55,050 nt of DNA from Siccibacter turicensis LMG 23730 (GTDB lineage: Bacteria; Pseudomonadota; Gammaproteobacteria; Enterobacterales; Enterobacteriaceae). A model generated the notes under the pieces. It was not told where the DNA came from and did no database searches. It saw only the letters and a program-made list of their open reading frames with translations. Numbering within the stretch: the stretch's first letter is position 1; each line of letters begins with the position of its first letter. The DNA lies in NCBI RefSeq assembly GCF_000463155.2, contig NZ_AWFZ01000048.1, positions 200,614 through 255,663 of the forward strand, written 5' to 3'. The translations under genes were made by a program, and so were the position numbers. This document shows positions 45,496 to 55,050 of the stretch, in pieces.

Positions 45496-46617
45496 ATGGT
45501 TGCAGAACTGACCGCCCTGCGCGATCAAATTGACGACGTGGATAAGGCGCTGCTGGATCTGCTGGCGAAACGGCTGGCGCTGGTAGCAGAAGTGGGCGAG
45601 GTGAAAAGCCAGCATGGGTTGCCGATTTACGTCCCGGAACGCGAGGCGTCGATGCTGGCATCCCGGCGTGCCGAGGCCGAAAAGCTCGGTGTACCGCCGG
45701 ATCTGATTGAAGACGTGCTGCGCCGCGTGATGCGTGAATCCTACTCCAGCGAGAACGATAAAGGCTTCAAAACCCTGCATCCGTCGCTGCGCCCGGTGGT
45801 GATCGTCGGCGGCGGCGGCCAGATGGGGCGGCTGTTCGAGAAGATGCTGACGCTGTCGGGCTATCAGGTGCGTATCCTCGAAAAAGCCGACTGGGATAAC
45901 GCGCCTGCGCTGTTGCAGGATGCGGGCATGGTGATTGTCAGCGTGCCGATTCATGTGACCGAAGAGGTTATCGCCGCGCTGCCTCCGCTGCCGTCTGACT
46001 GTATTCTGGTGGATCTGGCGTCGGTGAAAAGCGGGCCGTTGCAGGCGATGCTGAACGCGCACAGCGGGCCGGTGCTGGGGTTACACCCGATGTTCGGTCC
46101 GGACAGCGGCAGCCTGGCGAAACAGGTGGTGGTTTACTGCGACGGACGCGAGCCCCAGGCCTATCAGTGGCTGCTGGAGCAGATTCAGGTATGGGGCGCA
46201 CGGCTGCACCGCATCAGCGCGGTCGAGCACGATCAGAATATGGCGTTTATTCAGGCGCTGCGCCACTTCGCCACCTTTGCCTATGGCCTGCATCTGGCAG
46301 AAGAAAACGTGCAGCTTGAACAGCTGCTGGCGCTCTCATCACCGATCTACCGCCTTGAGCTGGCGATGGTGGGCCGACTGTTTGCCCAGGATCCACAGCT
46401 TTACGCCGACATTATTATGTCGTCCGGCGACAACCTGGCGCTGATTAAGCGTTACTACACGCGTTTCGGCGAGGCTATCGCGCTGCTGGAGCAGAGTGAC
46501 AAGCAGGCGTTCATCAGCAGCTTTCGCAAAGTTGAACACTGGTTTGGCGACTACGCGACGCGTTTCCAGAGCGAAAGCCGCTCCCTGCTGCATCAGGCGA
46601 ACGATATCCGGCAGTAA
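45496..46617 (+). CDS. tyrA: Chorismate mutase/prephenate dehydrogenase TyrA
   Basis: 373 residues. Chorismate mutase domain at ~1-90 ([30 protein letters not shown]), then an NAD-binding dehydrogenase domain starting [23 protein letters not shown] (near 100). Catalytic-region motifs are [23 protein letters not shown] and [10 protein letters not shown], and a helical dimer domain follows. It converts chorismate to 4-hydroxyphenylpyruvate. It is 9 bp after aroF, sharing TyrR control, and ends at a strong terminator. Confidence 0.99.
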   Translation: MVAELTALRDQIDDVDKALLDLLAKRLALVAEVGEVKSQHGLPIYVPEREASMLASRRAEAEKLGVPPDLIEDVLRRVMRESYSSENDKGFKTLHPSLRPVVIVGGGGQMGRLFEKMLTLSGYQVRILEKADWDNAPALLQDAGMVIVSVPIHVTEEVIAALPPLPSDCILVDLASVKSGPLQAMLNAHSGPVLGLHPMFGPDSGSLAKQVVVYCDGREPQAYQWLLEQIQVWGARLHRISAVEHDQNMAFIQALRHFATFAYGLHLAEENVQLEQLLALSSPIYRLELAMVGRLFAQDPQLYADIIMSSGDNLALIKRYYTRFGEAIALLEQSDKQAFISSFRKVEHWFGDYATRFQSESRSLLHQANDIRQ

Positions 46618-46640
46618 TGCTGAGGCGAGATATACTGAAA

Positions 46641-46671
46641 AGCCAGTGGGTTATCCCGCTGGCTTTTTTTT
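46641..46671 (+). terminator. aroF-tyrA operon terminator
   Basis: AGCCAGTGGG pairs with CCCGCTGGCT around TTAT, with a long T-run. It ends 18 bp before the SMP-30 gene start, so that gene needs its own promoter or read-through. Confidence 0.95.
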
Positions 46672-46689
46672 CGTAACAGGAGCGTGAAC

Positions 46690-47562
46690 ATGGCTGAACC
46701 TCAACCGTTATTTGATTACACCGGCCATCTGCCGGAGTGCCCGGTGTGGCAGGAAGAAGAGCAGGCGCTCTGGTGGGCCGATATTCTTGAAGGCGAGATT
46801 CATCGCTTCCATCCGGAAAGCGGTGAGCACCGCGTGCTGCGTTTCCCGGAAGAGGTAGGCTGCTTTGCGCTGCGCGAAGAGGGGGGCTTTATCGTCGCGA
46901 TGCGTAACGCCATCTGGCTCGCGGATGAGCAGGGTACGCTGGTGAAAAAAGTGTGCGATAACCCGAGCAACCCGGCGCTGGCGCGCTTTAACGACGGCGG
47001 TACCGATCACCGCGGGCGCTTCTACGCCGGCACCTTCTGGGGGCCGGGTGACTATAACGGCGCCCTGCTGGTGCGGGTCGACAACGATCTGACCCCGCAC
47101 GTTATCCAGTGCGACATTCTCGGTGCGAACGGCCTGGCCTTCAGCCCTGACGGGCGCTGGATGTATACCTCCGATACGCCCAATAGCGTTATCTGGCGCA
47201 CGCCGCTTAATGAAGACGGCGAGCCAGGGGCGCGTACGCTGTTCAAAGCCTTTGACGAGGGCGAGGGAAGCCCGGACGGTGCAGCCATGGATGAGGAGGG
47301 CTGCTACTGGAGCGCGCTGTTTGATGGCTATCGCGTGGCGCGCTTTTCGCCGCAGGGCGAGGAGCTGGAGAGCTACACGCTGCCGGTACGCTGCCCGACA
47401 ATGGTGTGTTTTGGTGGCAAGGATATGAAAACGCTGTATATCACCACCACGCGGGAAAACATGGATGAAGAGGAGCTGAAAGCCCGGCCGCTCTCCGGTG
47501 CCATCTTCACCCTGCCGGTGGCAGTAGCAGGGATGAAGAAGCCGCCGTTTCGCGAGGCTTAA
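46690..47562 (+). CDS. SMP-30/gluconolactonase/LRE family protein
   Basis: 290 residues from ATG 46690, with AGGAG 7 bases before (GTG 46684 is too close to it). Six-bladed beta-propeller with family landmarks: [19 protein letters not shown], where the Glu is a metal ligand, [16 protein letters not shown] with Asn/Asp ligands, [19 protein letters not shown] and [21 protein letters not shown]. Such enzymes hydrolyse sugar lactones in the cytoplasm using a divalent metal. The substrate is not known here. It is inserted between tyrA and the convergent pheA, which are neighbours in E. coli, and its stop codon overlaps that of pheA by 4 bases. That is an unusual and tight arrangement. Confidence 0.92.
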   Translation: MAEPQPLFDYTGHLPECPVWQEEEQALWWADILEGEIHRFHPESGEHRVLRFPEEVGCFALREEGGFIVAMRNAIWLADEQGTLVKKVCDNPSNPALARFNDGGTDHRGRFYAGTFWGPGDYNGALLVRVDNDLTPHVIQCDILGANGLAFSPDGRWMYTSDTPNSVIWRTPLNEDGEPGARTLFKAFDEGEGSPDGAAMDEEGCYWSALFDGYRVARFSPQGEELESYTLPVRCPTMVCFGGKDMKTLYITTTRENMDEEELKARPLSGAIFTLPVAVAGMKKPPFREA

Positions 47563-48719
47563 GCCGGGTCGACCGGCACCACGTTTTCGCTCGGGTAACA
47601 GCCCAGCACTTTCAGGGAGCGGGTAATGGCCGTCAGTTCGCGCAGGGCGGCCTGCATGCTGGTGGACTCCAGGTTGGCCTGGATATCGAGATAAAACATC
47701 TCTTCCCACGGGTTGCCGTTGATCGGACGTGACTCCAGTTTGGTCATGATCAGATTGTGGTTGCGCAGCACCAGCAGCGCTTCCACCAGCGCGCCCGCCT
47801 GTTGGCCGGTAGCCATCAGCAGGGTGGTTTTGGCCGGAACCTGATCGGAAACGTCGATGGCTTTGCGGGCCAGAACGATAAACCGGGTGATGTTCTGGGT
47901 CTGGTTCGCCAGATTGCGCTCCAGCACCTGCAGGCCGTACAGCCCACCGCCCGCCTCGTTGCCGAGTGCCGCAACGTGCGGCGAATTTGCTTCAGCCACT
48001 TTTTCCATCGCGGCGGAGGTGCTTTCGCAGTATTCAATTTTCCAGTGCGGGTAGCGATTAATAAACTGGCTGCACTGCTGGAACGGCTGCGGGTGGCTGT
48101 AGACCGTGGTGATGTCATCCAGCGTAGTAGAGGTAGCGACCAGTACGCAGTGGTCAATCGGGATTGTCAGCTCGCTGACAATCGACAGGCTGGTGTGCTG
48201 CAGCAGATCGTAAACGTCGTTGATGGCGCCGGAGCTGGTGTTTTCGATAGGCACCACCGCGTAATCCGCCTGGCCGGTCTCCACCTGCTGGAAAATATCC
48301 TGAAACTTCGCGCAGCCGCTCTCGATAAAGGCATCGAAGTGGCGCGCCGCGTACTGACGTGCCGCCAGATGCGAATAGGAGCCTTTCGGGCCCAGGAACG
48401 CAACGCGCGCGGAATGAGGATTGGTTTTGTTTAGGTGCTGCTGGAGCAGCGCCTGCTGCGTCAGAACTGAATCTTCAATGATCAGCTGAAACAGGCGGGT
48501 GATGTAGTGCGCATCCAGATGCTGCTTCTGGCCGAGCTGAATCAGGCGGTCCAGCAGGTCGCGCTCGCGATCGATATCGCGCACCGGGCGATGGGTGGTC
48601 AGTTTCGCTTTACCGACTTCAACGGCGAGCTGACGGCGTTCAGCCAGCAGCATCAATAGTTTTTCGTCCAGCGCGCTGATTTTCTCACGCAGGGCCAGTA
48701 ACGGGTTTTCCGTTGTCAT
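47559..48719 (-). CDS. pheA: Chorismate mutase/prephenate dehydratase PheA
   Basis: 386 residues from ATG 48719 ([22 protein letters not shown]). The frame runs 24 codons further into the attenuator without conservation. Chorismate mutase domain ~1-95, prephenate dehydratase ~105-285 ([36 protein letters not shown]), and a C-terminal ACT regulatory domain with the GALV and ESRP motifs ([28 protein letters not shown]) that bind phenylalanine. It makes phenylpyruvate. Expression is governed by the pheL leader and attenuator upstream. Confidence 0.99.
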   Translation of the reverse strand: MTTENPLLALREKISALDEKLLMLLAERRQLAVEVGKAKLTTHRPVRDIDRERDLLDRLIQLGQKQHLDAHYITRLFQLIIEDSVLTQQALLQQHLNKTNPHSARVAFLGPKGSYSHLAARQYAARHFDAFIESGCAKFQDIFQQVETGQADYAVVPIENTSSGAINDVYDLLQHTSLSIVSELTIPIDHCVLVATSTTLDDITTVYSHPQPFQQCSQFINRYPHWKIEYCESTSAAMEKVAEANSPHVAALGNEAGGGLYGLQVLERNLANQTQNITRFIVLARKAIDVSDQVPAKTTLLMATGQQAGALVEALLVLRNHNLIMTKLESRPINGNPWEEMFYLDIQANLESTSMQAALRELTAITRSLKVLGCYPSENVVPVDPA

Positions 48720-48749
48720 AACGCCACCTTTTTTCTTGTTATCAATAAA

Positions 48750-48776
48750 AAAGCCTCCCGGTCTGGGAGGCTTTGA
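48750..48776 (-). terminator. pheA attenuator terminator
   Basis: On the minus strand AAAGCCTCCC pairs with GGGAGGCTTT around AGACC-like bases, followed by a T-run. It lies between pheL and pheA and is the classic attenuation terminator. Confidence 0.93.
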
Positions 48777-48820
48777 TGTTCGTCTTCGCATTCTTTATCA
48801 CATGACGACTCGCCTCCCAT

Positions 48821-48868
48821 TCAGGGGAAGGTAAAAAAGAATGCGAAGAAAAACGGTAGTAGTTTCAT
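48821..48868 (-). CDS. pheL: pheA leader peptide PheL
   Basis: 15 residues reading [15 protein letters not shown], with seven phenylalanines, against E. coli [15 protein letters not shown] as I recall it. When charged Phe-tRNA is short the ribosome stalls on the Phe codons, the antiterminator forms, and pheA is transcribed. It lies 28 bases after the promoter -10 and ahead of the attenuator. The start is confirmed by length, Phe content and position. It is too short for routine gene calling. Confidence 0.95.
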   Translation of the reverse strand: [15 protein letters not shown]

Positions 48869-48895
48869 TGGGACTTCCGGTTGGATAGAGAAGAT

Positions 48896-48925
48896 AAAGT
48901 ACCCGCAGGCTTTTGATGGTGTCAA
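48896..48925 (-). promoter_or_regulatory. pheL-pheA promoter
   Basis: On the minus strand a perfect -35 TTGACA (48920-48925), an 18-base spacer and TACTTT (48896-48901). The -35 directly follows the raiA terminator T-run. Confidence 0.8.
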
Positions 48926-48950
48926 TAAAAAACGCGCCCGTAGGCGCGTT
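48926..48950 (-). terminator. raiA terminator
   Basis: On the minus strand AACGCGCC pairs with GGCGCGTT around TACG and runs into TTTTATT. Confidence 0.92.
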
Positions 48951-48966
48951 GTAGAAAGAGGGGGGA

Positions 48967-49308
48967 TTATTCTTCCTCTTCTTCCTCAGCGTAGCTCACG
49001 TCTTTCACGGAGCCGGTAGCCCGGCGAGCTTCGCCCTTATGCTGAACTTTATTAAGCTGGCGCTCCAGTTTAGTGATCAGCTCATTGATGGCGACGTACA
49101 TATCATCATGTTTGGCGCTGGCGACCAGCTGCCCGTTCGGCGTGCTGATAGTCGCATCGGCCACAAAGCCCTGCGGTTCTTTAGAGAGAATGATATGCGG
49201 GTTGATAAGCTGAGTTTGCCATTTTTCGAGCTTGGCGAGACGGTCTGCGACATGTTGGCGAATTGCCGGAGTGATGTCCATTTGCTTGCTGGTAATGTTC
49301 ATTGTCAT
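48967..49308 (-). CDS. raiA: Ribosome-associated inhibitor RaiA (YfiA/protein Y)
   Basis: 113 residues, as in E. coli: [31 protein letters not shown], then [50 protein letters not shown] and an acidic tail YAEEEEEE. Single HPF-like domain. It blocks the ribosomal A and P sites in cold shock and stationary phase and keeps 70S particles from forming 100S dimers. It stands alone with its own terminator. Confidence 0.98.
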   Translation of the reverse strand: MTMNITSKQMDITPAIRQHVADRLAKLEKWQTQLINPHIILSKEPQGFVADATISTPNGQLVASAKHDDMYVAINELITKLERQLNKVQHKGEARRATGSVKDVSYAEEEEEE

Positions 49309-49520
49309 AAATGTTACCTCTCGTCTTTCCGTCTTGGTAACTTCAGCATAACGCCAAAAATGTCAAAATGCGTGATTGAAATCACGATTTTTCGTCACTT
49401 TTTGTCAATGAAATCTTTTTGTGAGTCAGGACAGTAAGAGGGCAGATATCCCTTGAGCCTTATGCAAAAGCAGGCCATAGTTGATGGGTTGCGCTGAGTG
49501 CAGCGACGTACAACACGCAT

Positions 49521-49548
49521 AAAAAAACGGCAGCCACTGGCTGCCGTT
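49521..49548 (-). terminator. bamD terminator
   Basis: On the minus strand AACGGCAGCC pairs with GGCTGCCGTT around AGT, followed by seven T. Confidence 0.95.
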
Positions 49549-49566
49549 TGCATATCAGAACGTCAT

Positions 49567-50298
49567 TCAGCTTGGGTTAGCGGCAATAATCTTCGCCACT
49601 TTGTCCGCCTGCGCATTCAATTGCAGCTCGCGGTAGGCGTTTTCCATAAGCACCAGGCCATCACGCGTTGCCTGGGTATCCGGGTAGTTGCGCAGCATGC
49701 CTTCTACACGGTTGGTCACCGCCACCCACGCGCCACGGTCGGTATAATACTGCGCGACCGACAGCTCATACTTCGCCAGACGATCTTTCAGGAACACCAG
49801 GCGTTTGGAGGCATCGGTAGCGTACTGGCTGTTCGGGTAGCCGCGAACCAGTTTTGAGAAGTCGTTGAAGGCTTCACGCGCGCGCTGCGGATCGCGGTCG
49901 CTGCGGTCCACGCCGAAGAAGCCCTGCAGGGCGCTATCGTCCAGCGCCATGTTAGTCAGACCACGCATGTAGATGACATAATCGATATTCGGGTGAGTCG
50001 GATTCAAGCGCATAAAGCGGTCAATGGCGGCCTGAGCCAGCGGCAGATCGGCATTTTTGTAGTATGCGTAGATCAGATCCAGCTGCACCTGCTGCGAGTA
50101 CGGCCCAAACGGATAGCGGTTATCCAACGCTTCCAGTTGCGTTATTGCTGCTTTCCAGTTACCGTCCTGGAGTTTTTGCTGAGCAGTCGCGTAGATTTCA
50201 GAGGGCGGATTATCAGGAACCTCGTCCTTAGAACCGGAGCAGCCCGCCAAAGCCAGGCTCAACGTGGCGGCTGCCAACAAATATTTCATGCGCGTCAT
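49567..50298 (-). CDS. bamD: Outer membrane assembly lipoprotein BamD
   Basis: 243 residues. Signal peptide with lipobox LAGC and lipidated Cys20. The rest is five TPR-like repeats: [65 protein letters not shown] and so on. It is an essential BAM-complex subunit in E. coli that binds BamA and substrate beta-signals. It is divergent from rluD, as in E. coli. Confidence 0.98.
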   Translation of the reverse strand: MTRMKYLLAAATLSLALAGCSGSKDEVPDNPPSEIYATAQQKLQDGNWKAAITQLEALDNRYPFGPYSQQVQLDLIYAYYKNADLPLAQAAIDRFMRLNPTHPNIDYVIYMRGLTNMALDDSALQGFFGVDRSDRDPQRAREAFNDFSKLVRGYPNSQYATDASKRLVFLKDRLAKYELSVAQYYTDRGAWVAVTNRVEGMLRNYPDTQATRDGLVLMENAYRELQLNAQADKVAKIIAANPS

Positions 50299-50451
50299 GA
50301 CGTTTTGACTTTCCTCAGAATGTTTCCGGGAGACTTACCTGTTCCTGCTCCCGATTAAGACCAGCTACAATAGCACACTATGCCCGTCATACTTCAAGGC
50401 ACATATTATACGGCTAAGCCGTAAAACCCAACGTTAACGAAGAAGCTGTAT

Positions 50452-51432
50452 ATGGCACAACGAGTACAACTCACCGCAACGGTGTCCGAGAATCAACTCG
50501 GTCAACGCTTAGATCAGGCTTTGGCCGAATTGTTCCCTGATTATTCACGCTCACGCATAAAAGAGTGGATCCTTGGCCAGTGCGTACTGGTAAACGGCGT
50601 CGTCAGCAGCACGCCAAAGGAGAAAGTCTTCGGCGGCGAGCGTGTCGCCATTAATGCCGAAATCGAAGAGGACGCACGCTTCGAGCCCCAGGATATTCCG
50701 CTGAATATCGTCTACGAAGATGACGACATTATCGTTATCAACAAACCGCGTGACCTGGTGGTGCACCCTGGCGCCGGTAACCCGGATGGCACCGTGCTTA
50801 ACGCGCTGCTGCACTACTATCCGCCGATCGTAGACGTCCCGCGTGCCGGTATCGTCCACCGTCTCGATAAAGACACCACGGGGCTGATGGTGGTGGCGAA
50901 AACCGTCCCGGCGCAAACGCGTCTGGTAGAGGCGCTGCAGCTGCGCGAGATTACCCGTGAGTATGAAGCGGTAGCGATTGGCCATATGACGGCCGGTGGC
51001 ACGGTGGAGCAGCCTATCAGCCGCCATCCGACGAAGCGCACCCATATGTCCGTACACCCGATGGGTAAACCGGCGGTGACGCACTATCGGATTATGGAGC
51101 ATTTCCGTATCCATACCCGCCTGCGTCTGCGTCTGGAAACCGGTCGCACGCACCAGATCCGCGTTCACATGGCGCACATTACCCACCCGCTGGTGGGCGA
51201 TCAGCTCTACGGTGGCCGTCCGCGTCCACCGAAGGGGGCGTCCGAAGCCTTTATTCAGGCGCTGCGTAAGTTCGATCGTCAGGCATTGCACGCCACGATG
51301 CTGCGGCTCTATCACCCTATCAGCGGTATCCTGATGGAGTGGAATGCCCCTATCCCGCAGGACATGGTGGAACTGATCGACGCGCTGCGCGCCGATTACG
51401 AAGAGCATAAAGAGAGCGTGGACTGGCTATGA
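50452..51432 (+). CDS. rluD: 23S rRNA pseudouridine synthase RluD
   Basis: 326 residues. N-terminal S4 domain (LGQRLDQALAELFPDYSRSRIKEWILGQCVLVNG), then the RluA-type catalytic domain with GIVHRLDKDTTGLMVVAKT, where the aspartate (near 139) is catalytic, and ETGRTHQIRVHMAHITHPLVGDQLYGG. It makes pseudouridines 1911, 1915 and 1917 in helix 69, needed for normal subunit joining. Its stop overlaps the pgeF start by 4 bases (ATGA). Confidence 0.99.
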   Translation: MAQRVQLTATVSENQLGQRLDQALAELFPDYSRSRIKEWILGQCVLVNGVVSSTPKEKVFGGERVAINAEIEEDARFEPQDIPLNIVYEDDDIIVINKPRDLVVHPGAGNPDGTVLNALLHYYPPIVDVPRAGIVHRLDKDTTGLMVVAKTVPAQTRLVEALQLREITREYEAVAIGHMTAGGTVEQPISRHPTKRTHMSVHPMGKPAVTHYRIMEHFRIHTRLRLRLETGRTHQIRVHMAHITHPLVGDQLYGGRPRPPKGASEAFIQALRKFDRQALHATMLRLYHPISGILMEWNAPIPQDMVELIDALRADYEEHKESVDWL

Positions 51433-52160
51433 CCAAACTGATTGTTCCGCAATGGCCTTTACCGCCGGGCGTTCGCGCCTGCAGCTCAACGCGGATCGGC
51501 GGCGTAAGCCAGGCACCCTATGACTCACTGAATCTAGGGGCGCACTGCGGTGACAATCAGGGGGATGTCGATGAAAACCGTGCGCGCTTCTATCAGGCGG
51601 CGGGCTTTCCGCAGCAGCCGGTATGGCTGGAGCAGGTTCATGGCCACGACATTCTGAAGCTGACCGGCGAACTGCCGGCGTCTAAGCGCGCCGATGCCGC
51701 CTGGACCAATCAGCGCAGGACTGTCTGCGCCGTCATGACGGCGGATTGTTTACCGGTGCTGTTTTGTAATAAAGCCGGCACCGAAGTCGCCGCTGCCCAT
51801 GCTGGCTGGCGCGGGCTGTGCGATGGCGTACTCGAAGAGACGGTTGCCAGCTTTAGCGACGCCCCGGAAAATATCATCGCCTGGATGGGCCCTGCCATTG
51901 GCCCAACTGCCTTCGAGGTGGGCGCAGAAGTGCGTGAGGCCTTTATGGCGCGTGATGCACAAGCCGTGAGCGCGTTTGTGCCGAAGGGCGAGAAGTACAT
52001 GGCCAATCTCTTCGAGCTGGCGCGTCAGCGTCTGGGCAATGTCGGCGTCACGCAGCTTTACGGCGGCGACCGCTGCACCTACAGCGAGCCGGATGAATTT
52101 TTCTCCTGGCGCCGGGACAGAACCACAGGCCGCCTGGCAAGTTTCATTTGGCTGATATAA
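51429..52160 (+). CDS. pgeF: Peptidoglycan editing factor PgeF (YfiH, laccase-like fold)
   Basis: 243 residues. Family landmarks: VWLEQVHGHDIL, CAVMTADCLPVLF, AAAHAGWRGLCDGVLEETVASF and GPAIGPTAFEVG, with the His/Cys metal site (H71-like, C107-like and H124-like positions). It cleaves wrongly incorporated UDP-MurNAc-L-Ser so that the correct L-Ala peptidoglycan stem is used. Overlaps rluD by 4 bases. clpB follows 129 bp on with its own heat-shock promoter. Confidence 0.96.
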   Translation: MTKLIVPQWPLPPGVRACSSTRIGGVSQAPYDSLNLGAHCGDNQGDVDENRARFYQAAGFPQQPVWLEQVHGHDILKLTGELPASKRADAAWTNQRRTVCAVMTADCLPVLFCNKAGTEVAAAHAGWRGLCDGVLEETVASFSDAPENIIAWMGPAIGPTAFEVGAEVREAFMARDAQAVSAFVPKGEKYMANLFELARQRLGNVGVTQLYGGDRCTYSEPDEFFSWRRDRTTGRLASFIWLI

Positions 52161-52222
52161 CCTAGAGAATCAAGACGATCCAGTACGGGTAACTCCCCGT
52201 ACACATAATTCAGGTCTCAAAC

Positions 52223-52250
52223 CTTGAATAATCGAGGGATGACCTCATTT
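52223..52250 (+). promoter_or_regulatory. Sigma-32 heat-shock promoter of clpB
   Basis: CTTGAA (52223-52228), a 14-base spacer and CCTCATTT (52243-52250), 39 bases before the ATG, matching the known clpB heat-shock promoter layout. Confidence 0.92.
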
Positions 52251-52289
52251 AATCTCCAGTAGCAATTTTGACCTGTTATGGGAGGAGTT

Positions 52290-54863
52290 ATGCGTCTGGA
52301 TCGTCTTACCAACAAATTCCAGCTTGCTCTTGCCGACGCTCAGTCTCTCGCGCTGGGGCAAGACAACCAATTCATCGAACCACTTCATCTTATGAGCGCC
52401 CTGCTTAATCAGGAAGGCGGTTCGGTACGTCCTTTATTAACGTCAGCCGGCATCAATGCCGGCCAGCTGCGTACTGCTGTTGAGCAGGCGCTCAGCCGTT
52501 TACCTCAGGTGGAAGGCACAGGCGGCGACGTTCAGCCGTCGCAGGACCTGGTCCGCGTCCTTAACCTGTGCGACAAGCTGGCGCAAAAACGCGGCGACAA
52601 TTTTATTTCGTCCGAACTGTTTGTTCTGGCGGCGCTTGAATCACGCGGCACCCTGACCGACCTTCTGAAATCCGCAGGGGCCACCACCGCCAACATCACG
52701 CAGGCAATTGAACAGATGAGGGGAGGGGATAGCGTGAACGACCAGGGCGCTGAAGATCAGCGGCAGGCACTGAAAAAATACACCATCGATCTGACCGAGC
52801 GTGCCGAGCAGGGCAAACTCGACCCGGTGATTGGCCGTGATGAAGAGATTCGCCGCACTATTCAGGTACTGCAACGGCGTACCAAAAATAACCCGGTGCT
52901 GATCGGTGAACCTGGCGTGGGTAAAACTGCGATTGTGGAAGGTCTCGCCCAGCGCATCATCAACGGGGAAGTACCGGAAGGGCTGAAAGGTCGTCGCGTA
53001 CTGGCTCTCGATATGGGCGCGCTGGTGGCCGGGGCGAAATACCGCGGTGAGTTCGAAGAGCGTCTGAAAGGCGTACTGAACGATCTCTCTAAGCAGGAAG
53101 GCAACGTCATCCTGTTTATTGATGAGCTGCATACCATGGTGGGCGCTGGGAAAGCCGATGGCGCGATGGATGCCGGGAACATGTTAAAACCGGCGCTTGC
53201 TCGCGGGGAACTGCACTGCGTAGGGGCGACCACCCTCGATGAGTACCGTCAGTACATTGAAAAAGATGCTGCCCTGGAGCGTCGCTTCCAGAAAGTGCTG
53301 GTCGATGAGCCGTCTGTCGAAGACACCATCGCGATTCTGCGCGGCCTGAAAGAGCGCTATGAGCTGCATCACCATGTGCAGATCACCGACCCGGCGATTG
53401 TTGCCGCCGCCATGCTGTCGCATCGTTATATCTCCGATCGTCAGCTGCCGGACAAAGCCATCGACCTGATTGACGAAGCGGCATCCAGCATTCGTATGCA
53501 GATCGACTCTAAGCCTGAAGAGCTGGATCGCCTTGAGCGCCGAATCATTCAGCTCAAGCTGGAACAGCAGGCCCTGATGAAAGAGTCTGACGACGCCAGT
53601 ATCAAACGTCTTGAGATGCTCAACGACGAGCTGTCTGATAAAGAGCGTCAGTATTCTGAGTTAGAAGAAGAGTGGAAAGCGGAAAAAGCGTCACTCTCTG
53701 GTACCCAGACGCTGAAAGCCGAACTCGAACAGGCGAAAATCGCTATCGAGCAGGCACGGCGCGTAGGTGACCTGGCGCGGATGTCCGAGCTGCAGTACGG
53801 CAAAATTCCGGAACTGGAAAAACAGCTGGAAGCCGCCTCGCAGTCCGAAGGTAAAACTATGCGTCTGCTGCGTAACCGCGTAACTGACGCTGAGATCGCA
53901 GAAGTGCTGGCGCGCTGGACCGGTATTCCGGTGTCGCGCATGCTGGAGGGCGAACGTGAAAAACTACTGCGCATGGAGCAGGATCTTCACAGCCGCGTTA
54001 TCGGTCAGGATGAAGCCGTCGAGGCGGTATCCAATGCGATCCGTCGTAGCCGTGCTGGCCTCTCTGACCCGAACCGTCCGATTGGTTCATTCCTGTTCCT
54101 CGGCCCGACCGGGGTAGGTAAAACCGAGCTGTGCAAAACGCTGGCAAACTTCATGTTCGACAGCGACGACGCCATGGTGCGTATCGATATGTCGGAGTTT
54201 ATGGAGAAACACTCCGTGTCACGGCTGGTGGGTGCGCCTCCGGGATACGTCGGCTACGAAGAGGGTGGCTATTTAACGGAAGCGGTTCGCCGTCGTCCTT
54301 ATTCCGTCATCCTGCTCGATGAAGTCGAGAAAGCCCATCCGGACGTGTTTAACATCCTGCTGCAGGTGCTGGACGATGGCCGCCTGACGGACGGACAGGG
54401 GAGAACGGTCGATTTCCGCAATACCGTGGTGATCATGACCTCAAACCTGGGTTCCGATCTGATTCAGGAACGCTTTGGCGCGCTGGACTACGCCGACATG
54501 AAGGATCTGGTGCTGGGTGTGGTAAGCCAGAACTTCCGTCCGGAATTCATCAACCGTATTGATGAAGTCGTGGTGTTCCACCCGCTTGGTCAGGCGCACA
54601 TTGCTTCTATTGCGCAGATCCAGCTGCAGCGGTTGTATAAACGTCTGGAAGAGCGGGGCTACAGCGTGTCCATCTCTGATGAGGCGCTCAAGCTGCTTGG
54701 CGAAAATGGTTACGACCCGGTATACGGTGCGCGGCCGTTGAAGCGTGCTATTCAGCAGCAGATTGAAAACCCGCTGGCGCAGCAGATCCTGTCTGGCGAG
54801 CTGGTTCCGGGGAAAACGGTACAGCTGGTGGTGAACGACGGGCAGATTGTTGCCATGCAATAA
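52290..54863 (+). CDS. clpB: Disaggregase ClpB
   Basis: 857 residues from ATG 52290 ([23 protein letters not shown]), with GGAGGAG just before. The frame begins 4 codons upstream without need. N domain (1-~145), first AAA+ domain with GEPGVGKT (near 206) and [12 protein letters not shown], the long M-domain coiled coil (~400-520), then a second AAA+ domain with GPTGVGKT (near 605), [12 protein letters not shown] and a [14 protein letters not shown] sensor-2 region. Hexameric, it works with DnaK/DnaJ/GrpE (grpE is also in this window) to dissolve aggregates after heat stress. Sigma-32 promoter upstream, terminator downstream. Confidence 0.99.
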   Translation: MRLDRLTNKFQLALADAQSLALGQDNQFIEPLHLMSALLNQEGGSVRPLLTSAGINAGQLRTAVEQALSRLPQVEGTGGDVQPSQDLVRVLNLCDKLAQKRGDNFISSELFVLAALESRGTLTDLLKSAGATTANITQAIEQMRGGDSVNDQGAEDQRQALKKYTIDLTERAEQGKLDPVIGRDEEIRRTIQVLQRRTKNNPVLIGEPGVGKTAIVEGLAQRIINGEVPEGLKGRRVLALDMGALVAGAKYRGEFEERLKGVLNDLSKQEGNVILFIDELHTMVGAGKADGAMDAGNMLKPALARGELHCVGATTLDEYRQYIEKDAALERRFQKVLVDEPSVEDTIAILRGLKERYELHHHVQITDPAIVAAAMLSHRYISDRQLPDKAIDLIDEAASSIRMQIDSKPEELDRLERRIIQLKLEQQALMKESDDASIKRLEMLNDELSDKERQYSELEEEWKAEKASLSGTQTLKAELEQAKIAIEQARRVGDLARMSELQYGKIPELEKQLEAASQSEGKTMRLLRNRVTDAEIAEVLARWTGIPVSRMLEGEREKLLRMEQDLHSRVIGQDEAVEAVSNAIRRSRAGLSDPNRPIGSFLFLGPTGVGKTELCKTLANFMFDSDDAMVRIDMSEFMEKHSVSRLVGAPPGYVGYEEGGYLTEAVRRRPYSVILLDEVEKAHPDVFNILLQVLDDGRLTDGQGRTVDFRNTVVIMTSNLGSDLIQERFGALDYADMKDLVLGVVSQNFRPEFINRIDEVVVFHPLGQAHIASIAQIQLQRLYKRLEERGYSVSISDEALKLLGENGYDPVYGARPLKRAIQQQIENPLAQQILSGELVPGKTVQLVVNDGQIVAMQ

Positions 54864-54875
54864 CCGTGAAATGAC

Positions 54876-54902
54876 AAAACGAGCCCTGCGGGGCTCGTTT
54901 TT
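54876..54902 (+). terminator. clpB terminator
   Basis: AAAACGAGCCC pairs with GGGCTCGTTTT around TGCG, with a T-run. Confidence 0.95.
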
Positions 54903-54985
54903 GTATCTTTTCCAGGCTGGAAAGTAGCATTTTTCAGCGTTACGCCTGGAAAGTGAGCAACTGAAAAATTATTTGTGATTTCCTC

Positions 54986-55013
54986 TTGTCAGCCTCCGAA
55001 AACTCCCTATAAT
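54986..55013 (+). promoter_or_regulatory. rRNA operon P1 promoter (window edge)
   Basis: TTGTCA (54986-54991), a 16-base spacer, a perfect TATAAT (55008-55013), then the GC-rich discriminator GCGCCTCC. This is the hallmark of rrn P1. Upstream is an A/T-rich UP element (GAAAAATTATTTGTGATTT). In E. coli rrnG follows clpB in this orientation, so the 16S gene should start a few hundred bases past the window. Confidence 0.9.
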
Positions 55014-55050
55014 GCGCCTCCACTGACACGGAACAACGGCTTACAGGCCA

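Noticed and set aside
44383-46062. 559-codon minus-strand frame under aroF-tyrA
   Set aside because: It covers two firmly identified genes on the other strand and its product is a compositional artefact.
52161-52289. Possible small RNA in the pgeF-clpB gap (E. coli has RyfD near here)
   Set aside because: Only the sigma-32 promoter could be supported. No distinct RNA promoter or terminator is visible.

Overview
The window is chromosomal DNA from a member of the Enterobacteriaceae close to Enterobacter, Lelliottia or Leclercia. The right half keeps the E. coli/Salmonella gene order smpB | ratA-rnfH | bamE | recN | nadK | grpE | yfjD-ypjD | ffh | rpsP-rimM-trmD-rplS | yfiL | aroF-tyrA | pheA | raiA | bamD | rluD-pgeF-clpB | rrn. 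The proteins are close to their E. coli counterparts in sequence and length. The genus is inferred, not proven.

Region 1 (1-12199) is an accessory island on the 3' side of the tmRNA gene. It holds a TetR regulator divergent from a saccharopine-dehydrogenase-like oxidoreductase, a ketopantoate-reductase-like gene, four intact DUF943 membrane-anchored proteins and one degraded DUF943 relic. It also holds a DUF3289 gene whose stop codon overlaps the start of a DUF943 gene, which suggests an effector-immunity pair. Two small divergent DNA-binding regulators share a palindromic operator. A long AT-rich gene encodes a NERD-like PD-(D/E)xK nuclease protein and is a defence candidate. Next to tmRNA lies a broken P4/CP4-57-type integrase. 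The relics and duplicates show repeated recombination.

Region 2 (12200-30813) is the tmRNA-SmpB pair split by a biofilm adhesin locus. A 363-nt ssrA on the minus strand is followed on the plus strand by a ~4,075-residue BapA-like adhesin with about 36 Ig-like repeats. Its type I secretion system comes next (TolC-like outer membrane protein, ABC transporter with degenerate C39-like domain, HlyD-like adaptor), and then smpB on the minus strand. Salmonella has the same layout (bapABCD).

Region 3 (30814-55050) is core genome. Its regulatory sites are clear: two LexA boxes before recN, sigma-32 promoters before grpE and clpB, TyrR boxes before aroF, the pheL leader and attenuator before pheA, and a hairpin in the rpsP leader. 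Local departures from E. coli are a DUF2946/PepSY metal-handling pair where E. coli has yfiB-yfiN-yfiR, and an SMP-30/gluconolactonase gene between tyrA and pheA. The window ends in an rRNA operon P1 promoter just before the presumed 16S gene.

The best candidates for undescribed biology are the DUF3289/DUF943 cassette array and the lone NERD-nuclease gene, both in the tmRNA island.
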